Numbered from the stretch's first letter, positions 1 through 6,468 are shown. The stretch: DNA of 6,876 bases from Cyclobacteriaceae bacterium (GCA_947458795.1 CANHCD010000112.1:1-6876); one strand, 5' to 3'. Numbers and translations: made by a program. Notes: generated by a model not told the origin, from the sequence alone.

Positions 1-127
1 CAAAAGTAGGAACTGCTATGGGTTGGGATTCTAGGACACCCAAGCGGGTTTTTAGCCCCATCACTTTTTCAAAAACAGCCTGTATCTCTGAATCTGAGGC
101 ATTCTGGGCAATTTTCTCGATGCCTTC
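1..127 (-). pseudogene. In-frame continuation of the GH3 gene beyond the TAA stop (partial, runs off the left edge)
   Basis: Reading on in the same frame past TAA (128-130) gives 42 further sense codons to the window edge. They begin EGIEKIAQNASDSEIQAVF and continue through KVMGLKTRLG. This is the amphipathic helix pattern that follows the last barrel strand in GH3 NagZ-like proteins: a helix, then a short spacer, then a second helix ending in 'LK..LG'. There is no frameshift, no plausible new start (the only Met is mid-helix) and no other stop. The simplest reading is one ancestral GH3 gene spanning at least 1-1060 and interrupted by a single nonsense substitution; CAA, AAA and GAA are each one base away from TAA. 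A sequencing or assembly error is the main alternative. The true 3' end lies outside the window. Confidence 0.75.
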
Positions 128-1060
128 TTACACGTGGTCCGAAAAGCATAGGATGTCATTGCCCGCATGGAAAGCCTGCCATTCGAGTTCCCCTGGCTCG
201 GGATACAGATTGGCTACAGCCTTCATATTCAGTGCATCGGAGATGACCAAGCCTTTGAATCCCATCTCTCCCTTGAGCAAGTAGGTGATCAGTTCGCGGC
301 TGATACTGGCAGGAATGTTTTTTCCCCCGGTCAGTGCAGGCACCGCCAAATGTCCTACCATGATCATTTCTACGCCCTGATCGATGCCCACTTGAAAGGG
401 AAGTAATTCTTCCGCTTCCAGTTCTGCTTTGCTTTTATGCAAAATCGGCAAGCCCAGATGCGAGTCCGTTGCCGTGTCCCCATGTCCTGGAAAATGCTTC
501 AAGCAAGCTCCGATTCCAGCCCTTTTCATACCCGAATAGGCAGCAAAGGCCAGTTGGGATACCTTATCCGACTGATTCCCAAAAGAGCGGTAGCCAATCA
601 CCGGGTTGTTGGGATTCGTATTGACGTCTGCGCAAGGGGCAAGGTTGAGGTTAATGCCGGAGCGCTTCATATCCAAACCCATGCGGTAGCCCACTTCCGT
701 TACCCACTTTTCGGCATCGTTTTTCAAGGCCCCCAGGGTAATGGCAAAGGGGTATTGAGGTGTTTTTTCTACCCGCATCGCCAATCCATATTCCCCATCG
801 ATGCTGACCAAAAGTGGGATGGTGGAAATTTTTTGGTAACGATTGATCAGTGCAATGAGTTTCTCGTAGGTGCCCGTAGTTTCAAGTACCTCGGCCCGTT
901 TCTCAAAGTTTGCCGCAGCAGAATGCCTGCTGTGAAAAAAAGTCAGCCCCCCGATTTCCTGTTCTCGAATCAGGGTCTCGATGGCTTGGTAATTCTCTTC
1001 CGTATCGTGAATAAACGCCGCAGGAGAAAACAGCTGCGCAATTTTTTGATTTTTATTCAT
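128..1060 (-). CDS. NagZ-like GH3 beta-N-acetylhexosaminidase, cut short by an in-frame TAA
   Basis: Glycoside hydrolase family 3 enzyme of the NagZ type, expected to remove GlcNAc from muropeptides or GlcNAc-MurNAc disaccharides in the cytoplasm; no signal peptide is visible. Seen: the NagZ signature KHFPGHGD at residues 188-195, followed by D199-S-H201, which supplies the Asp/His acid-base dyad on the mobile loop in this family. The nucleophile motif ISDALNM carries D275. The barrel-end motif AGNDIL is at about 299-304. The ATG at 1058-1060 starts just before a typical N-terminus and has no Shine-Dalgarno. The 310-codon frame is short: only 35 residues follow the nucleophile, whereas E. coli NagZ (341 aa) has about 90. 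The stop falls right after the last barrel strand, so the final helix is lost, and the frame continues past it (see 1-127). The product is therefore probably non-functional or unstable unless the stop is a sequencing error. It lies downstream of the permease gene across a 121-bp repeat-bearing gap. The family call is sure; intactness is doubtful. Confidence 0.88.
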   Translation of the reverse strand: MNKNQKIAQLFSPAAFIHDTEENYQAIETLIREQEIGGLTFFHSRHSAAANFEKRAEVLETTGTYEKLIALINRYQKISTIPLLVSIDGEYGLAMRVEKTPQYPFAITLGALKNDAEKWVTEVGYRMGLDMKRSGINLNLAPCADVNTNPNNPVIGYRSFGNQSDKVSQLAFAAYSGMKRAGIGACLKHFPGHGDTATDSHLGLPILHKSKAELEAEELLPFQVGIDQGVEMIMVGHLAVPALTGGKNIPASISRELITYLLKGEMGFKGLVISDALNMKAVANLYPEPGELEWQAFHAGNDILCFSDHV

Positions 1061-1181
1061 GTTAGTGTCGTTGTAGGTTCTTCGAGATTCTTTATTCTTC
1101 TATCGACATTCGTCATTACTTAAATAATGAATGTCGAATGCTGAGTAGCGAATGTCGAAGTTTTAGATTTAAGACTTTATC
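1061..1181. other. Intergenic gap between permease and GH3 genes
   Basis: This 121-bp AT-rich gap separates the permease stop from the GH3 start. I see no TAnnTTTG promoter element on the minus strand and no hairpin followed by a T-tract, so there is neither a clear promoter nor a clear intrinsic terminator. Its main content is the palindromic and repeated element at 1103-1160. Whether GH3 is co-transcribed with the upstream block cannot be decided from sequence. Confidence 0.5.
1103..1160. repeat. Imperfect palindrome plus direct repeats of GAATGTCGAA
   Basis: CGACATT (1104-1110) pairs with AATGTCG (1130-1136). Inside it, CATTA (1114-1118) pairs with TAATG (1125-1129). Together they form a 12-bp stem with a 3-nt bulge (CGT, 1111-1113) and a 6-nt loop (CTTAAA). 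The word GAATGTCGAA occurs at 1129-1138 and again at 1150-1159, 21 bp apart, and its near-complement TCGACATTCG is at 1103-1112. Neither strand has a T-run after the stem, so it is not a classic intrinsic terminator. It looks like one copy of a dispersed intergenic repeat, but only this copy is visible here. Confidence 0.55.
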
Positions 1182-2441
1182 CTACTGCTTCTTCCCAAAC
1201 TCCCTCGGGTACTTCACCGTGTACGCCATCACAAATCCTGGAATCGTAGCAATCACCACCCAAACGAAAAATCCGGGATAGCCAAGCCACTGCTGCACGT
1301 AGCCGCTGAGCATGCCGGGAAGCATCATCCCCATGGCCATAAACCCGGTGGCGAGTGCATAATGGGCCGTTTTGAAAATTCCTTCTGCCAGAAACAGCAA
1401 AAACACCATGAAGGCCGCAAAGCCAAAACCATAGCCCAGCTGCTCAATCACGACCACCAAGGCCGCGAAGTAGACGTTGTCCGGTTGAAGCCATGCCAAA
1501 AACACGTAGCCAATATTTGGTGCGTTGATCGCGAAGGCCATGGGCATCATCCACTTGCCGAGTCCATCTCGGGAGATGAAGATGCCTCCCAAGATCCCGC
1601 CAACCAATAAGGCAATCACCCCTAGCGTACCATAAATAAATCCCACCTCGGTCGTGCTCAATCCCAAGCCTCCATCGGCACGTTCATCCAAAAAGAAGGG
1701 CGAGGCCATCTTCACAAGTTGGGATTCTCCCAAGCGGTAGAGCAAGACAAAGCCCAGGGATAGGCCTATATTTTTCTTGGTAAAAAAGGTGGAAAACACC
1801 TTTCCAAAACTGGGTTGATCTTCTTTGGCAACCCTTTCCTCCAGCACCTTTGGCGTAGCGAGGTAATTGATCCCTGTCAGCACAAGCATCAAGCCGCCTA
1901 CTCCCAGCATGGTCCAAGACCAGGCCTGTGTAGGGTCAGCAAACTTCTCTTCTAAAAAGCCGGCAACAATCACGATCAAACCCTGACCTGTAATCATCCC
2001 CACCCGGTAAAAGGTGCTGCGCATGCCCACAAAAAAACTTTGTTGTTCGGGTTTTAAGGCAATTAAATACAGCCCATCCGAGGCGATGTCATTGGTGGCG
2101 GAGGCAAAGGCTCCCATCCAAAAAAAGGCAAGCGTGAGCGTGAAAAAATGGGAACTACCCGTTGTCAATCCCACTCCCAAAAACACCAGAGACAGGATAA
2201 ACTGCATGCTCAAAAACCATTGCTTTTTGTGACCAAAGAGTTCTAGAATTGGGCTCCAAATGGGTTTGATCACCCAAGGCAAGTAGAGAAAGGAAGTATA
2301 CAGCCCAATATCCGCATTGGAGATGCCCAAGTTTTTGTACATCACCACCGACACTGTAATGATCAGCACATAGGGTACCGATTCGGTGAGGTAGAGCGTG
2401 GGAACCCACAGCCAAGGGTTTTTGGAGGAGCTTTGGGTCAT
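1182..2441 (-). CDS. AmpG/MurT-like MFS permease (probable muropeptide or MurNAc importer)
   Basis: A 419-residue inner-membrane transporter of the major facilitator superfamily, with about 12 hydrophobic segments (roughly residues 13-35, 45-63, 76-94, 99-118, 140-164, 174-192, 225-240, 264-290, 298-317, 325-350, 360-382 and 388-408). It resembles the AmpG/PAT branch: an early segment with TESVPY (19-24), an ATNDIASDGLYL stretch (115-126) that matches the place of AmpG's 'QDIAVDA' motif, and EQLGYGFGFAAF (333-344) in the second half. AmpG imports GlcNAc-anhydroMurNAc muropeptides; the related MurT of Tannerella forsythia imports MurNAc. Which of these this protein carries is not shown by sequence, but the adjacent amidase, glycosidase and NagZ-like genes favour a peptidoglycan-derived substrate. 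Its ATG overlaps the GNAT stop by ATGA, implying translational coupling. The family is secure; the substrate is inferred. Confidence 0.85.
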   Translation of the reverse strand: MTQSSSKNPWLWVPTLYLTESVPYVLIITVSVVMYKNLGISNADIGLYTSFLYLPWVIKPIWSPILELFGHKKQWFLSMQFILSLVFLGVGLTTGSSHFFTLTLAFFWMGAFASATNDIASDGLYLIALKPEQQSFFVGMRSTFYRVGMITGQGLIVIVAGFLEEKFADPTQAWSWTMLGVGGLMLVLTGINYLATPKVLEERVAKEDQPSFGKVFSTFFTKKNIGLSLGFVLLYRLGESQLVKMASPFFLDERADGGLGLSTTEVGFIYGTLGVIALLVGGILGGIFISRDGLGKWMMPMAFAINAPNIGYVFLAWLQPDNVYFAALVVVIEQLGYGFGFAAFMVFLLFLAEGIFKTAHYALATGFMAMGMMLPGMLSGYVQQWLGYPGFFVWVVIATIPGFVMAYTVKYPREFGKKQ

Positions 2442-2917
2442 GATTTGCGAAGTAAGTGTTGGTAGATGCTGATTTCCGAGCCTTCGATGACTTTTGCCCC
2501 AACCGCCTTTTCATAGAATTCTGCTGGTCCTACGCCACCAATAATGGCATAAGCATAGCCCATTTCACGCATGGATTCTAGGGATTTGAGGAGCAAGAGT
2601 TTGCCGATGCCTTTGCCTCGTTCAGACTCCAAGGTGCCTGTGGGGCCAAAAAAATTCCGAGCCGTACTTTCGTAGCAGGCAAAACCCAAAATGGAATTAC
2701 CCCGCTGCGCAATCCAACAGGATACAGGTTGCCGCGAAAACGCTACCTCCACCTCCGAATGCCAATAGGCCCCAAAGGCCTGCATGACCCAGTCGCACAC
2801 CAAGTGCTTTTCTGGCGCTATCGCTCTGCGCACCACTATTTTTTCTTTTTCCAGTAGCTTTTGCTCTAGTTCCGTTTGGGATGGAAGTCCTAGCAGCCGA
2901 ACGAGCATGTCTTTCAT
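2438..2917 (-). CDS. GNAT-family N-acetyltransferase in the peptidoglycan salvage block
   Basis: A 159-residue cytoplasmic protein with one GNAT fold and a charged N-terminal helix (about residues 10-28). Motif A, the acetyl-CoA pyrophosphate loop, is RGKGIGKLLL at 100-109 (R/Q-x-x-G-x-G). The preceding strand carries ILGFACYES (76-84) and a FFGPTGT turn (89-95). The C-terminal part has AIIGGVGPAEFYEKAVGA (124-141), where Y135 sits where many GNATs place the general acid. The acceptor is unknown. It overlaps the upstream glycosidase gene and the downstream permease gene by ATGA at both ends, so it is almost certainly co-translated with them. That suggests it acts on an imported amino sugar or muropeptide, for example N-acetylation of a de-N-acetylated sugar; this is inference. 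From memory, B. subtilis also has a GNAT gene (ybbJ) beside its MurNAc genes. A housekeeping acetyltransferase is possible. Confidence 0.85.
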   Translation of the reverse strand: MKDMLVRLLGLPSQTELEQKLLEKEKIVVRRAIAPEKHLVCDWVMQAFGAYWHSEVEVAFSRQPVSCWIAQRGNSILGFACYESTARNFFGPTGTLESERGKGIGKLLLLKSLESMREMGYAYAIIGGVGPAEFYEKAVGAKVIEGSEISIYQHLLRKS

Positions 2918-4545
2918 GGACGGGTAGTTTTGTTGAGTTGCAACACTTGGCTTTGGATCACTCTGCCAAAGCTATCCACCCAACGGATGGCCAGGTAGTT
3001 GCTATTCAGCTGAGGGATGTCTAGGCTGGACTTTTGGGTACTTCCTACCCAAACCTTGTGGAGGGGGGCCTGATGAATGCTATTCAGGTCATTTCCGCCT
3101 TGAACGAGGGCATAGCGAACGCCAGGGTCCAACTGCTTTTCCAGTTGGAGCTGGATTTTTGAAGCCAAATTTTGGAGATCCAAGACCTGTGGGGCGCTGA
3201 TCCGCACCGGAGTTTTGGGTTCAAAAGCGGGGGGCAATACCGGACGATCATACACCTCTTTTTTGAGGAGCTGCGCGATGTCCTGGTTTTTGGTATAGAT
3301 AGACCGTGCTGAGAAAAATGCATTGCCTTGGATCTGGGGGAGCGTTCTTCCGTAGTGAACCTGAGTGATCAGTTCCTTGGGTTCCTTCCAGGCTACATCA
3401 GAGTCTTCTCGAATTTTATAAGGGCCATTGCCGAGATAAACAGGAACTCCATAGCTGTTATTGGACCACCAGTCAGCCAAGATCCTATGGGAAGCCAATC
3501 GGTGCTCCATGCTCCAGTAGAGTTGAGGGATCAAGTAATCAATCCAACCATTTTTCATCCATTTGAGCACATCTGCAAAAAGGTCGTCGTAGTTGGTTTG
3601 TCCCGCTTGAGTGGGTGAGCCTTTCGGGTCTTTACTCTTATTTCTCCACACTCCAAAAGGGGAGATGCCAAACTGAACCCATGGCTTTTTGCTTTTGATG
3701 GTTTGGCTGAGGGCTAGGATGAGCTCATCCACATTTTGCCTTCTCCAATCGTCTTTGGATTGGCCTGGCTTTTTGTAAGCAGCATAAGAAGCTTGGTCGG
3801 GAAACTCCAAGTTAGGCTCTCTGTAGGGGTAAAAATAGTCATCGAAATGGATGGCGTCAATGTCGTAGTTTTCCACCACTTCGTCGATGATTTGAAGCAA
3901 ATGGGTTTTCACCTCAGGTAGCCCTGGATCGTAGTACCACTTGCTGCCGTATTTGAGCATCCATTTGCGGTGCTTGTGAAAATCATGATTGGGATTCAGC
4001 CCTGCAGTATTCAGATCCATGGTAGCTCGATAGGGATTGAGCCAAGCATGGAATTCCAGGCCACGCTGGTGCGCAGCATCAATCATCCAATTCAGTGGAT
4101 TTTCCTGGGTTTTAGGTGCTGTTCCCTGTTGGCCAGTTAGGTACTTGGACCATGGGGCCAATTTGGTCGGGTACAAGGCATCACCGGCAGTACGGATTTG
4201 GACGATTACGGCATTGAAATGCAGCCCTTTGTAGTAATCTAAAAGCGCGAGGTAATCCTTTTTTTGCTTTTCCCAAGAATCTGTCCCAGCAACGGGCCAG
4301 TCAATATTTGCTACCGTGGCAATCCAAACTCCGCGAAACTCCCGAGGAATTTCAGGAAGGGAATGGGACACATTTACAAAGGAGCTTGAAAGCGCTTCTT
4401 CAGAACCAAATTGGGTTTTAGCCACAGGGCTGGAGGCTGTTGCACTGCTTTTTGAGGCAAGCGGATCCAGCTGTTGGGCGGGACTTACCCCCCAGAGAAA
4501 AAGATAAAGTAGAAAAAGAGAGGTAAACTTTAGGTCCAGTTTCAT
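2914..4545 (-). CDS. Secreted GHL10/DUF187 glycoside hydrolase (DigH/YngK type)
   Basis: A 543-residue exported protein. The N-terminus (1-23) is a signal peptide with a long hydrophobic core and likely cleavage after VSPA. A low-complexity Ser/Ala-rich linker follows to about residue 65. The GHL10 barrel (PF02638-type) spans about 68-430. Its hallmarks are REFRGVWIATVANIDWP (68-84), FHAWLNPYRA (165-174), DAIHFDDYFYPY (230-241) with candidate acidic residues D235/D236, FGISPFGVW (292-300) and IDYLIPQLYW (335-344). The last 110 residues or so look beta-rich (YALVQGG, LAIRWVDSFGRV) and may be an accessory module. E. coli DigH (YddW) cleaves peptide-free peptidoglycan glycan strands; that activity fits here because an amidase that could make such strands is encoded 7 bp upstream. 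Another polysaccharide substrate cannot be excluded. The start codon at 4543-4545 places the signal peptide correctly, and the 3' end overlaps the GNAT start by ATGA. Confidence 0.9.
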   Translation of the reverse strand: MKLDLKFTSLFLLYLFLWGVSPAQQLDPLASKSSATASSPVAKTQFGSEEALSSSFVNVSHSLPEIPREFRGVWIATVANIDWPVAGTDSWEKQKKDYLALLDYYKGLHFNAVIVQIRTAGDALYPTKLAPWSKYLTGQQGTAPKTQENPLNWMIDAAHQRGLEFHAWLNPYRATMDLNTAGLNPNHDFHKHRKWMLKYGSKWYYDPGLPEVKTHLLQIIDEVVENYDIDAIHFDDYFYPYREPNLEFPDQASYAAYKKPGQSKDDWRRQNVDELILALSQTIKSKKPWVQFGISPFGVWRNKSKDPKGSPTQAGQTNYDDLFADVLKWMKNGWIDYLIPQLYWSMEHRLASHRILADWWSNNSYGVPVYLGNGPYKIREDSDVAWKEPKELITQVHYGRTLPQIQGNAFFSARSIYTKNQDIAQLLKKEVYDRPVLPPAFEPKTPVRISAPQVLDLQNLASKIQLQLEKQLDPGVRYALVQGGNDLNSIHQAPLHKVWVGSTQKSSLDIPQLNSNYLAIRWVDSFGRVIQSQVLQLNKTTRP

Positions 4546-4552
4546 CGCAGCA

Positions 4553-5221
4553 TCAAAGCGTTGGCAAGGGTTTTAGGTTCAAATCAGTCAAATTTTTCCG
4601 CAATCGAATCATAAATGAATCTCCTGGATCTGACTTTACGGTTCGGTAGTTGGGATCCGTCTCTTTCCAAAGATCTGTTTTTTGGAAGCGCTGGTACTCA
4701 TGATGTCCAATGACGTAGTCAATCGGATACTTCCGTTTGAGGTAGCGGATGAGTTTTTCGTTAGACTCTAACTGGGCTTTGGTGAGGGGCATGTCGTCGC
4801 TGCCAATATTTTCAATCCCAATGGCGAGGTAGTTGAGGCCGATCACATGTCGCGCAAAGGTGGTTTCAGGCAATAATCGAAAAATGGTGCCGTCGCGGTC
4901 GATCAAAAATTGACTGGAAACATTCAAGTTACTTGCTCCGGTAAGGTCGGCTCTACCGCCCAAGGTGATTGGGTTGAAGACGTCAAAGGTTACTTCTATC
5001 GTTGGAATGGCCGTCCAGTGAACTACCACCATTTGGGGCTTGATGGTAGCGGTAGTTTGCACTAATCCATGCCGCTCCTTGAGGTAGTTGAGCGAGAGCT
5101 GCTCCCGTTCGGCATTCCAGGTGATGGGCTTGTCAAAAATGCGTAAAGTAGCCTTTTGGCTGCATGCAGTGAAGCTAATGCAGGTCAAAAGCCATCCAAG
5201 GATAAGCTTAAATCTGTTCAT
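4553..5221 (-). CDS. N-acetylmuramoyl-L-alanine amidase, putative lipoprotein (AmiD-like, Amidase_2)
   Basis: A 222-residue zinc amidase, expected to cut the bond between MurNAc and the L-Ala of stem peptides in the periplasm or at the outer membrane. The N-terminus is a lipoprotein signal: MNRFK, a hydrophobic core, then SFTAC with C20 as the lipidated residue. The lipobox is weak, with Phe at -3. The Amidase_2 (PF01510) fold follows. By comparison with AmiD, Zn ligands are H68 (MVVVHWTA), H173 (VIGHHE) and D198 (KSDPG); E137 (IGIENIG) and K196 match the catalytic Glu and Lys. A spacer of about 22 residues between GHHE and KSDPG is longer than in AmiD. It heads the tight block: its stop is 7 bp before the GHL10 start, and a 135-bp gap lies upstream. 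Removing peptides would supply denuded glycan for the next gene's product. The ATG at 5219-5221 is chosen because it gives a full signal peptide; no Shine-Dalgarno is seen. Confidence 0.9.
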   Translation of the reverse strand: MNRFKLILGWLLTCISFTACSQKATLRIFDKPITWNAEREQLSLNYLKERHGLVQTTATIKPQMVVVHWTAIPTIEVTFDVFNPITLGGRADLTGASNLNVSSQFLIDRDGTIFRLLPETTFARHVIGLNYLAIGIENIGSDDMPLTKAQLESNEKLIRYLKRKYPIDYVIGHHEYQRFQKTDLWKETDPNYRTVKSDPGDSFMIRLRKNLTDLNLKPLPTL

Positions 5222-5356
5222 GGGTAAGGGATAAAAAAGACCTAAGGACTAAGTTAGGCAGAAAAATGGAGGAATTCACCTTGGCAAAGAGAGAAACAGA
5301 AAAACTGTTTTCTCCAACCAATTTTTCGAAAGGGTCGGTGTCTTTTTGGAAGAAAA
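5222..5356. other. Intergenic gap upstream of the amidase operon
   Basis: This 135-bp gap between the Ldh-family stop and the amidase start is where the promoter of the four-gene block would be expected. On the minus strand I find only a degenerate -7 candidate (TCTCTTTG, complement of 5285-5292) with a TTG 22 bp upstream. That is a poor match to the Bacteroidota TTG/TAnnTTTG pattern. TAACTTAG nearer the gene (complement of 5250-5257) lacks a properly spaced TTG. The promoter is therefore not located. The gap also holds the hairpin listed at 5291-5314. Confidence 0.4.
5291..5314 (-). terminator. Small hairpin after the Ldh-family gene, weak terminator candidate
   Basis: GAGAAACAG (5291-5299) is the complement of CTGTTTTCTC (5305-5314) apart from one bulged base, around an AAAAA loop. 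This gives a 9-bp, A/T-rich stem 43 bp after the Ldh-family stop. In the minus-strand transcript it is followed by a mixed pyrimidine run (TCTTTG), not a clean T-tract, so termination activity is doubtful. It could instead be a chance structure or part of the amidase leader. Confidence 0.25.
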
Positions 5357-6430
5357 TTAAAAGTTTACCCCAAACTTTTTCCCCAACTCACTCAAATCTT
5401 GGACCACAGGGTCGAGTAATGGAATTCCTTCAAGTTTCCGAATGATTTCCAGTTCCCGCTCTGGATCTCCAGGGATCAATACCTTTTCGTGTCCAGGCGT
5501 AGGTTCGGCAGACCGAAATCTACGGATCCACTGATCCATATGCCCTTTAAATTCTTCCGCAGGACGGAAGGCATCCACCCGCATGGCACCAAAAAAGTGT
5601 CCAATACCTTCGCCAACCAGGTTGGGGAGGGGATCTAGAAAAGCAACGAAGGGAGGTGCCCAAGGGCCATAGTTAGCGCCGGAAAGTACAGCAGAGAGAA
5701 TGTCCACGACTGCACCTAGGCCATAGCCTTTGTGGGAACCGTGTTCTCTATCTCCGCCCAAAGGGAGTAGGGCACCGCCGTCTTTTACCCCATTGGCTGA
5801 AGTGGTGGGGGTGCCAGCTTTGTCTTGTACCCATCCACTGGGGGTATCCTGGCCTTTACGTTGAAGCATTTCTAGCTTGCCGTTGGCAGCGGTGGTGGTG
5901 GCCATGTCCAGCACAAAAGCAGGCTCTTCTTTGGCCGGTATAGCCACCGAAATCGGGTTGGTACCTAGAAGGCGCTCCTTCGAAAAAGTAGGGGCTACAA
6001 GTGGGCTAGCATTGGTCATCGAGATGCCAATCATGTCTTCCTCTAAGGCCAACATGGCATGGTAACCCGCGATTCCATAGTGGTTGGAATTTTTAACAGA
6101 CACCCATCCTGTGCCTACATTTTTGGCTTTTTCCATGGCCACCTTCATCGCAAAAGGAGCCACCACTAGACCTAGTCCTGCATCGCCATCTACTACTGCG
6201 GTGGAGGGAGTTTCGTAGGTCACGCTCACTTTTGGGGTAGGGTTGATTCTGCCCTTTTCCCAGAGGCGAACATAGCCACTCAGCCGCGCCACCCCATGAC
6301 TATCTACTCCACGAAGGTCTGCCGAAAGCAAGACCTTAGCGCCGAGTTGGGCATCTTCGTCTGGACAGCCAATTTTTTTAAGCATGTCGTAGGTGAATCG
6401 GTACAAGTGATCGTAGGAAAAGTGCTGCAT
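5357..6430 (-). CDS. Ldh-family NAD(P)-dependent oxidoreductase (malate/L-lactate dehydrogenase type, PF02615)
   Basis: A complete 357-residue cytoplasmic dehydrogenase of the Ldh_2/MDH2 family, whose members oxidise or reduce 2-hydroxyacids (malate, lactate, sulfolactate, ureidoglycolate) or reduce cyclic imino acids with NAD(P). Seen in order: DLRGVDSHGVARL (38-50) with H45 as the expected catalytic His; KNSNHYGIAGYHA (113-125), a glycine-rich cofactor-binding stretch; SMTNASPLVAPTF (137-149); LLGTNPISVAIP (154-165); MATTTAANGKLE (176-187); and HGSHKGYGLGAVVDIL (230-245). Length and motif order are normal for the family, with no truncation. Substrate specificity is not readable from sequence. 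A TATCTTTG promoter-like box lies about 30 bp upstream of the ATG (6428-6430), and 135 bp separate it from the amidase block, so it is probably its own unit. A link to lactate released from MurNAc is conceivable but speculative. Confidence 0.9.
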   Translation of the reverse strand: MQHFSYDHLYRFTYDMLKKIGCPDEDAQLGAKVLLSADLRGVDSHGVARLSGYVRLWEKGRINPTPKVSVTYETPSTAVVDGDAGLGLVVAPFAMKVAMEKAKNVGTGWVSVKNSNHYGIAGYHAMLALEEDMIGISMTNASPLVAPTFSKERLLGTNPISVAIPAKEEPAFVLDMATTTAANGKLEMLQRKGQDTPSGWVQDKAGTPTTSANGVKDGGALLPLGGDREHGSHKGYGLGAVVDILSAVLSGANYGPWAPPFVAFLDPLPNLVGEGIGHFFGAMRVDAFRPAEEFKGHMDQWIRRFRSAEPTPGHEKVLIPGDPERELEIIRKLEGIPLLDPVVQDLSELGKKFGVNF

Positions 6431-6460
6431 GGCTGCTGGGAAAATTGATACTGAGTTTCA

Positions 6461-6468
6461 CAAAGATA
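6461..6468 (-). promoter_or_regulatory. Candidate Bacteroidota -7 promoter element (TATCTTTG) for the Ldh-family gene
   Basis: On the minus strand the sequence TATCTTTG (complement of CAAAGATA) matches the Bacteroidota primary-sigma -7 consensus TAnnTTTG exactly. It ends 30 bp before the ATG at 6430, implying a short leader of about 20-25 nt. No TTG is found at the usual 19-21 bp upstream, so the -33 half is missing or degenerate. The position is good but the match is a single short motif. Confidence 0.45.

Noticed and set aside
128..130. Programmed readthrough or stop-codon reassignment at the GH3 TAA
   Set aside because: Other genes here use TAA as a normal stop, TAA is not a selenocysteine codon, and no stimulatory structure is evident; a nonsense mutation or sequencing error is simpler.
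437..1123. A 228-codon open frame on the plus strand
   Set aside because: It lies antisense to the GH3 gene, whose motifs are unmistakable; its translation is Arg/His-rich with no recognisable domain, so it is a shadow frame.
1104..1136. Intrinsic terminator between the permease and GH3 genes
   Set aside because: The stem is AT-rich with a bulge and is followed by ATAGAAG on the minus strand, with no T-tract.
2155..2514. A 119-codon minus-strand frame overlapping the GNAT and permease genes
   Set aside because: It overlaps two well-supported genes in another frame and shows no domain; composition is typical of an out-of-frame translation.
5285..5317. Promoter for the amidase block (TTG, 22-bp spacer, TCTCTTTG)
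   Set aside because: The -7 box has a mismatch at the important A, the spacer is longer than usual, and the spacer is occupied by the hairpin; too weak to call.
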